This document shows, in pieces, positions 60,195-64,000 of a stretch of DNA of 64,000 nucleotides. The notes under the pieces were generated by a model. That model worked only from the letters and a program-made list of their open reading frames with translations, had not been told where the DNA came from and ran no database searches. Source of the DNA: Streptomyces sp. NBC_01481 (GTDB lineage Bacteria; Actinomycetota; Actinomycetes; Streptomycetales; Streptomycetaceae); the NCBI RefSeq assembly GCF_026339995.1, contig NZ_JAPEPT010000004.1:558001-622000 (forward strand), in the 5' to 3' direction. The stretch's first letter is position 1, and each line of letters opens with the position of its first letter. Made by a program: the position numbers and the translations under genes.

Positions 60195-60985
60195 GGCCGT
60201 ACCGCCCTCAGCAGGGTCTTGTCGTCGCCGTTCAGTGCGGTGAGCCGGTCCGAGCGCAACAGCGTGGCCAAGGCCTCGTCATCCTCCTCCGGGACGGGCC
60301 CCGGCTGGTCGAGGGAGCGCAGCACAGCCGAGGCAAAGGAGGCGTTCGGCGCCTGCGGACGCCCGCCGGACCAGGACAGCGCCGCCTGCGCCAGCCCGTC
60401 CGTGGACAGCAGCACACCGTCGATCCCGTCGTCGCGCACACAGTCGACCTGCGTCCGCTGCTCGGCGTCGGGCGAGGTGAGAAACACGGTCTCGTTGCTG
60501 TACTCGCTCACGATGTCCGGCTGGGGGAGCAAATGGAACTGCGGCTCGCCGTCCTCTGTTCCCGCACGCAGGATCACGAAGCCGTCGCCGACGCTGACAT
60601 GCCCGAGCCAGGACGGCGTGAGCACCACCACGGTGAGCGTCGTGGCGAAGTCATCAGCCTCGCCCCGTGTCTGCCGGAAGAACTCCTCACGCACATCGCG
60701 GAAAGCGCCGGCCAGCAGCGCGCGCACCGCCTCCCCGCTCTCCGCGGAACGCCCGGGTGCCCGCCGCCCGAACCGTGCCGTTGCCAGTTGTACGGCGAGC
60801 TTCGAGCCCTGATCGGAACGCGGGCGGCTGCCTGCCCCGTCGGCGACCGCCAGGACCTCCACGGGCGCATGGGGCGGACCCGTGACGACATGGTGCCAGG
60901 CATCCTGGCACGGGACTCCCTCCCGCCGGTGGCGGTACCCCTCCACGCTCAGCCCGTGCAGCCTCCACCCGGCCCGCCCGTCCAC
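60191..60985 (-). CDS. PP2C-type protein phosphatase
   Basis: A 264-residue PP2C-like phosphatase of the short bacterial type: GVPCQDAWHHV (metal-binding Asp), LAVADGAGSRPRSDQGSKLA (second Asp, DGAGS), TTLTVVVL, LGHVSVGDGFVIL, VLLSTDGLAQA and a final GDDKTLLRAV. The metal-binding Asp residues are in place. It lies between the VWA gene and the kinase-like gene and overlaps the kinase start by four bases. This VWA-PP2C-kinase order matches the TerY-P triad, where the phosphatase and kinase act on a common set of partners. Confidence 0.9.
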   Translation of the reverse strand: MDGRAGWRLHGLSVEGYRHRREGVPCQDAWHHVVTGPPHAPVEVLAVADGAGSRPRSDQGSKLAVQLATARFGRRAPGRSAESGEAVRALLAGAFRDVREEFFRQTRGEADDFATTLTVVVLTPSWLGHVSVGDGFVILRAGTEDGEPQFHLLPQPDIVSEYSNETVFLTSPDAEQRTQVDCVRDDGIDGVLLSTDGLAQAALSWSGGRPQAPNASFASAVLRSLDQPGPVPEEDDEALATLLRSDRLTALNGDDKTLLRAVRP

Positions 60986-61000
60986 GATCCCCGCCCCCGC

Positions 61001-61765
61001 TCAGGATTCCCAGGCCGGGCGCTGTGTCTTGAACTGGCTGAAGATCTTCTCGAAGACCTCGTCGCCGGCGCCCTTCTGCTCGGCGTTCGCACTGGCCGAC
61101 ATCATCTGCAGCAGTTCCCGGAACGGGAAGCCCTGCAGCCGGGCGTTGAACGTTGGAGCCAGGGCCCGCAGGACGTCCTCGCCCCGCTCTGTGATTCCGC
61201 CGACCCCGATCGCGTAGAAGCGGAAGTGCCGTGCGTCCTGCTCGGCTCTCAGTACGGGGACCAGCCGCCGCCACGCCTCGGTCTGATGCCCTGTCGCGTC
61301 CGTCGGCAGCCCGTCCGTCACCATGCAGATCTGCGGGCGGTAGTACTGCAGGCCGCTCTGCCGCAGCTCGGTCTTGCGCGATGCCACGATCCGCATGGTC
61401 AGCTCAAGCGCTTCGGTCATCAGCGTGACCCCGGAGGCCACGAACTGCGGCGAACTGAACATGTGCGCCGGTACGAACGGGCTGGTCGGCGTCCGGGGGT
61501 CCAGCAGATGCGGTCCCTTCCAGGCGCCCACACCCTGCCCGCCGAAGGTGACCACGGCGACCTCGACGCTGTAGCTGAGGCTGACGTCGTCGTGCAGCTC
61601 CTGCGTCCACCCCCGCAGTGCGTCGTTGAGCATCTGTATGGGCGGGCCGGCCATGGAGCTGGAGATGTCGAGACACAGCACCAGGGGAAGGCGCTGGGCG
61701 TTGTTCTCGAACTCGATGTCGGCGTACTCCATCGGAAGTGTCTTGGGCGGCTGGTCACTTCGCAT
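61001..61765 (-). CDS. TerY-type VWA domain protein
   Basis: A 254-residue VWA protein of TerY type: LPLVLCLDISSSMAGPPIQMLNDALRGW with the MIDAS DxSxS near residues 33-37, VAVVTFGGQ, the conserved Thr in ASGVTLMTEAL, and ICMVTDGLPTDAT. The start is ATG 61765 because the MRSDQPP stretch begins there; the longer leftward frame runs through the upstream gene. Its 5' end overlaps the stop of the preceding membrane-protein gene by 11 bp. It is the first member of the VWA-PP2C-kinase triad associated in other bacteria with Ter stress systems, although no TerD gene is visible in this window. Confidence 0.88.
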   Translation of the reverse strand: MRSDQPPKTLPMEYADIEFENNAQRLPLVLCLDISSSMAGPPIQMLNDALRGWTQELHDDVSLSYSVEVAVVTFGGQGVGAWKGPHLLDPRTPTSPFVPAHMFSSPQFVASGVTLMTEALELTMRIVASRKTELRQSGLQYYRPQICMVTDGLPTDATGHQTEAWRRLVPVLRAEQDARHFRFYAIGVGGITERGEDVLRALAPTFNARLQGFPFRELLQMMSASANAEQKGAGDEVFEKIFSQFKTQRPAWES

Positions 61766-62714
61766 GGCTTCTCCTGGTCTCACGGCTTGCGGACGGGAAG
61801 GCCAGCAGCACTCCCGACTCCTGCTCGGCGACGTCGACGAGGCAGCCGAGGGCCGACGGCGCCCGGTCGTCGTCGGCCCAGGTCGCCCGGTGCAGGCAGT
61901 GGTCGAGCTCGACGTACCCCTGGGGATGGAGTTCCGTGCGTACGATGGCCGATCGCAGCGGACCGGCCGGTACGACGACGGGGCGGCGGGCACGCCGTGG
62001 GGCGTGCGGGAGCGGTGCCGGGGCGGCGGCGCGGCCACCGGTGGCGAGGACGGGCGGGTGAGAGTGGTACGCCGCTGCCTTAGGCCCCTTGGAGCGCCGG
62101 ACGGCCCAGGCGAAGACGAGTACCAGCGCGGCCAGCGCCGCGGTGAGCGCGACCAGTACCCAGTCCGGACCCGCGCTCTCGGTCTCCGGTGTGATGACCG
62201 CGTAGCGGTCGGCGGCCAGCTTCCCCTTGATGAGTTCGCTGCCACTGACCGGGCCGGAGGCTGCCTTGTTGCACAGGGCGTCGCACGCGTCCGCCTTCTT
62301 CAGCGCCGCGACGGTCCCGCTGTCCAGCTGCGTGATGACGCTGTCCGCACCCACGATCCGATGGCCGGCCAGCACGAGGAGCACGGTCCCGCCCGCGCCG
62401 CTCTCGCTCTTCGGCGGGAGGGTGACGACCAACTCCCCGCTCTTGAAGGCCTTTTTGTGGCGGACCAGTTCCAAGCCCTTCGCCGCGACGTCGAGACGCA
62501 GCGGCTGATGCAGCGTCACGACGACCGTGCGGCCGCCGCCGGCCTTCGCGGCGTCGGACCAGCAGCCCAGCAGGTTGACCCCGAGGCCGGGGCGGTCGGC
62601 CTTGCACGTGGCCGTGGCGTCCGCCCAGGAAGAAGAAGCGCCGGGAATCGCCGTCGCGATCAGCAGTGCAAGGAATGCGGTGAACAGCGACGCGCCCACC
62701 CGTTTCCGGCCCAT
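61755..62714 (-). CDS. Secreted/membrane protein of the TerY-P locus
   Basis: A 319-residue protein with a Sec signal peptide (RVGASLFTAFLALLIATAIPG, cleavage about after SSWA), an extracellular domain of about 165 residues (RTVVVTLHQPLRLDVAAKGLELV, LLVLAGHRIVGADSVITQLDSG, with Cys pairs TCKADRP...LGCW and ACDALC), one membrane segment (WVLVALTAALAALVLVFAW) and a basic, Pro/Ala-rich cytoplasmic region (KAAAYHSHPPVLATGGRA) ending in a small domain. This is receptor-like architecture. It is co-directional with and overlaps the TerY gene, so it may be the input of the triad. I do not recognise a named family. Confidence 0.78.
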   Translation of the reverse strand: MGRKRVGASLFTAFLALLIATAIPGASSSWADATATCKADRPGLGVNLLGCWSDAAKAGGGRTVVVTLHQPLRLDVAAKGLELVRHKKAFKSGELVVTLPPKSESGAGGTVLLVLAGHRIVGADSVITQLDSGTVAALKKADACDALCNKAASGPVSGSELIKGKLAADRYAVITPETESAGPDWVLVALTAALAALVLVFAWAVRRSKGPKAAAYHSHPPVLATGGRAAAPAPLPHAPRRARRPVVVPAGPLRSAIVRTELHPQGYVELDHCLHRATWADDDRAPSALGCLVDVAEQESGVLLAFPSASRETRRSHAK

Positions 62715-62803
62715 CTTGCCCCCCTGCGGCCCGGGAATTCACCGTGATTCTACGGTGAACCGACTGCTCTTGAACCGGTATTGGCGTAAATAACTCCCCG
62801 CTC

Positions 62804-63259
62804 TCAGAGCCGGAAAACCTGATGGCAGCGGGTGAACATCTGGCGGGCCCGCCCAGCCCAGTCGGTGGCCAGCGTGTTGAAGTCCGACTGCGTCATCCTG
62901 CAGGTCAGCGGCAAGGAGCAGACGCCCGCAAGGCAGGGCTGCGGCCCTCGGACGTCCCAGACGGACAGCATGGGGAGCAACTGTTCGGTATTCCAGGCGT
63001 TCGCCGCTGCGGCGGCCAGCGCCAGCTGTTCGGGCTTGAGGAAACGGCCGTCCGTCATGAAGGCGACGAGCAGTCTGGTCGTCGTCATAAACCTCACTGT
63101 CACCACCCGTCCCACCTCTGGAAGATTGAATTCCATGGAGACGGACGTGGTGTCCGCGACGGATTGGATATTGCTCGCGGCCGTCCAGCCGTCGACCAGT
63201 CGCCGCCAGTTGGTGCCCAGTTCCAGTCCGCCGCCCGCTGCCGTCTCAGCCTCCCGCAC
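62804..63259 (-). CDS. YbjN-domain protein
   Basis: A 151-residue soluble protein with the YbjN/type III chaperone-like alpha+beta fold: DTTSVSMEFNLPEVGRVVTVRFMTTTRLLVAFMTDGRFLKPEQLALAAAAANAWNTEQLLPMLSVWD, then CRMTQSDFNTLATDWAGRARQMF. YbjN domains bind partners and often pair with signalling or secretion systems. It starts within the last 14 bases of the Ser/Thr kinase gene (63246), so the two are translationally coupled. CLAGVCSLPLTC in the middle carries three Cys that might form a disulfide or metal site. Confidence 0.8.
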   Translation of the reverse strand: MREAETAAGGGLELGTNWRRLVDGWTAASNIQSVADTTSVSMEFNLPEVGRVVTVRFMTTTRLLVAFMTDGRFLKPEQLALAAAAANAWNTEQLLPMLSVWDVRGPQPCLAGVCSLPLTCRMTQSDFNTLATDWAGRARQMFTRCHQVFRL

Positions 63260-64000
63260 GGCTCACCGCCTCGACCACCAGGCGGTCGGTCAGCCCGGCG
63301 TCCAGCAGTGCCTGGGCATGCAGCAGCAGACAAGACGGAATGGAGGTCCCCGCCGAACCGGCCCGTCGGCCTGCCAGTTCGCCCGTACGTACACGAATGG
63401 AATCGGCGACGGACGGGGGCGGCCAACTGGACTGCGTGGGGCTCGGCAGCAGAAGCTCGTCCAGTAGCGCGGCGAGCGCGGGCCGGGACTCCGGTCTCTT
63501 CGCCAGACACCGCCCGATCAGCTCGCGCAGCCCGTCCGGGACCGCGTCCAGCGCGGGCTCCTCGTGGACGACCCGGTACAGCAGCCCCTGACCGCCTCCG
63601 AAGGGGCCGTTGCCGGTGGCGGCGAAGGCCAGCACCCCGCCCAGCGAGAAGACATCGCTCGCCGGACCGGCCGGCACCCCGGTCATCTGCTCGGGCGACA
63701 TGAACGCGGGCGTACCGATCAACATTCCGGGACGGGTGATCGCACTGGACCCGGCGAAGCGCGATATCCCGAAGTCGATCACGCGCGGCCCGTCCTCGGC
63801 CAGCAGTACGTTGGACGGCTTCAGGTCCCGGTGCACCAGCCCGGCGGCATGAATCACCTGCAGCGCCTCCACCAGCCCCGCGCCCAGCCGCCGCACTTGC
63901 GACTCCTGGAACGGCCCGTGCCGGGTGACCGCCTCCGCCAGGGAAGGACCGGGCACATACACGGTGGCCAGCCACGGCAGCCGCCCGTCTGTATCGGCGT
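63246..64000 (-). CDS. Ser/Thr protein kinase (N-terminus beyond right edge)
   Basis: A partial Hanks-type kinase running off the right edge; about 250 residues are visible in this window. VYVPGPSLAEAVTRHGPF is the start of the visible part. It has HRDLKPSNVLLAEDGPRVIDFGISRFAG (catalytic loop HRDLKPSN and DFG), GTPAFMSPEQMTG (activation segment) and SDVFSLGGVLAFAATGNGPFGGG. The kinase domain ends near residue 190 and a Pro/Ser-rich linker (PSPTQSSWPPPSVADSIRVR) leads to a short C-terminal region. It overlaps the YbjN-domain gene, so it belongs to the TerY-P-type locus. The ATP-binding Lys lies outside the window. Confidence 0.92.
   Translation of the reverse strand, partial: ADTDGRLPWLATVYVPGPSLAEAVTRHGPFQESQVRRLGAGLVEALQVIHAAGLVHRDLKPSNVLLAEDGPRVIDFGISRFAGSSAITRPGMLIGTPAFMSPEQMTGVPAGPASDVFSLGGVLAFAATGNGPFGGGQGLLYRVVHEEPALDAVPDGLRELIGRCLAKRPESRPALAALLDELLLPSPTQSSWPPPSVADSIRVRTGELAGRRAGSAGTSIPSCLLLHAQALLDAGLTDRLVVEAVSRAGG

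Noticed and set aside
1..64000. CRISPR arrays, tRNA or rRNA genes
   Set aside because: No regularly spaced direct repeats, cloverleaf genes or rRNA sequence were seen. The RTX repeats at 57.9-58.1 kb are coding nonapeptide repeats.

Overview
The window is about 64 kb of very GC-rich DNA with the codon use, ATGA start-stop overlaps, TTG/GTG starts and gene families of a Streptomyces-type actinomycete. No rRNA, tRNA or CRISPR array was seen. Positions 1-7.3 kb hold ordinary chromosomal or accessory genes: a TetR regulator divergent from a SAM methyltransferase, an ARMT1/DUF89-like phosphatase, a DUF4234 membrane protein, a carboxyethyl-ornithine-synthase-like dehydrogenase, an alpha/beta hydrolase and two divergent XRE/MmyB-type regulators (6.4-8.6 kb).

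The most interesting block is 8.7-18.9 kb. It is a compact divergon with, leftward, a SnoaL-like protein and a flavin monooxygenase fused in frame to an alpha/beta hydrolase. Rightward it has an MFS exporter, a second flavin monooxygenase, an acyltransferase-type KAS III, an AfsA/ScbA-family protein, a HAD phosphatase and a classical FabH-type KAS III. AfsA plus phosphatase plus KAS III suggests a butanolide, furan or related hormone-like product; the two monooxygenases and the exporter suggest something more elaborate. Next come a LysR-controlled redox operon with a DUF7405 protein (19-22.8 kb), a stand-alone Lrp domain protein, a CPBP protease, a secreted GH16 enzyme, a pyruvate/monocarboxylate uptake region (YbdD, CstA, DUF3311 and a sodium symporter coupled to an ECF sigma factor), a PAS-GGDEF protein, a HAD phosphatase and a large LuxR regulator (to 35.4 kb).

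From 35.4 to 43.2 kb the DNA is accessory. Remnants of IS3, IS630, IS5 and IS256 transposases, a 166-bp MITE-like element and a truncated secreted-protein gene are interspersed with small enzymes: VOC, a TetX-like monooxygenase with its own TetR and palindromic operator, and three GNAT acetyltransferases. A second biosynthetic locus follows (43.2-51.3 kb): a discrete FabF-like ketosynthase, a 2119-residue KS-AT-DH-ER-KR-ACP polyketide synthase of mycocerosic-acid-synthase size, and a DUF5988 protein.

The right part holds signalling and ATPase modules: an unknown protein with a MoxR ATPase and a VWA/HExxH protein (51.6-55.6 kb), two tandem secreted RTX-repeat proteins (56.6-58.2 kb), a scar where the 5' halves of a divergent hydrolase/ArsR pair were lost (58.5-58.9 kb), and a TerY-P-like triad (VWA, PP2C, kinase-like protein) with a membrane protein, a YbjN-domain protein and a Ser/Thr kinase that runs off the right edge. 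All assignments come from reading the sequence; no database search was run.
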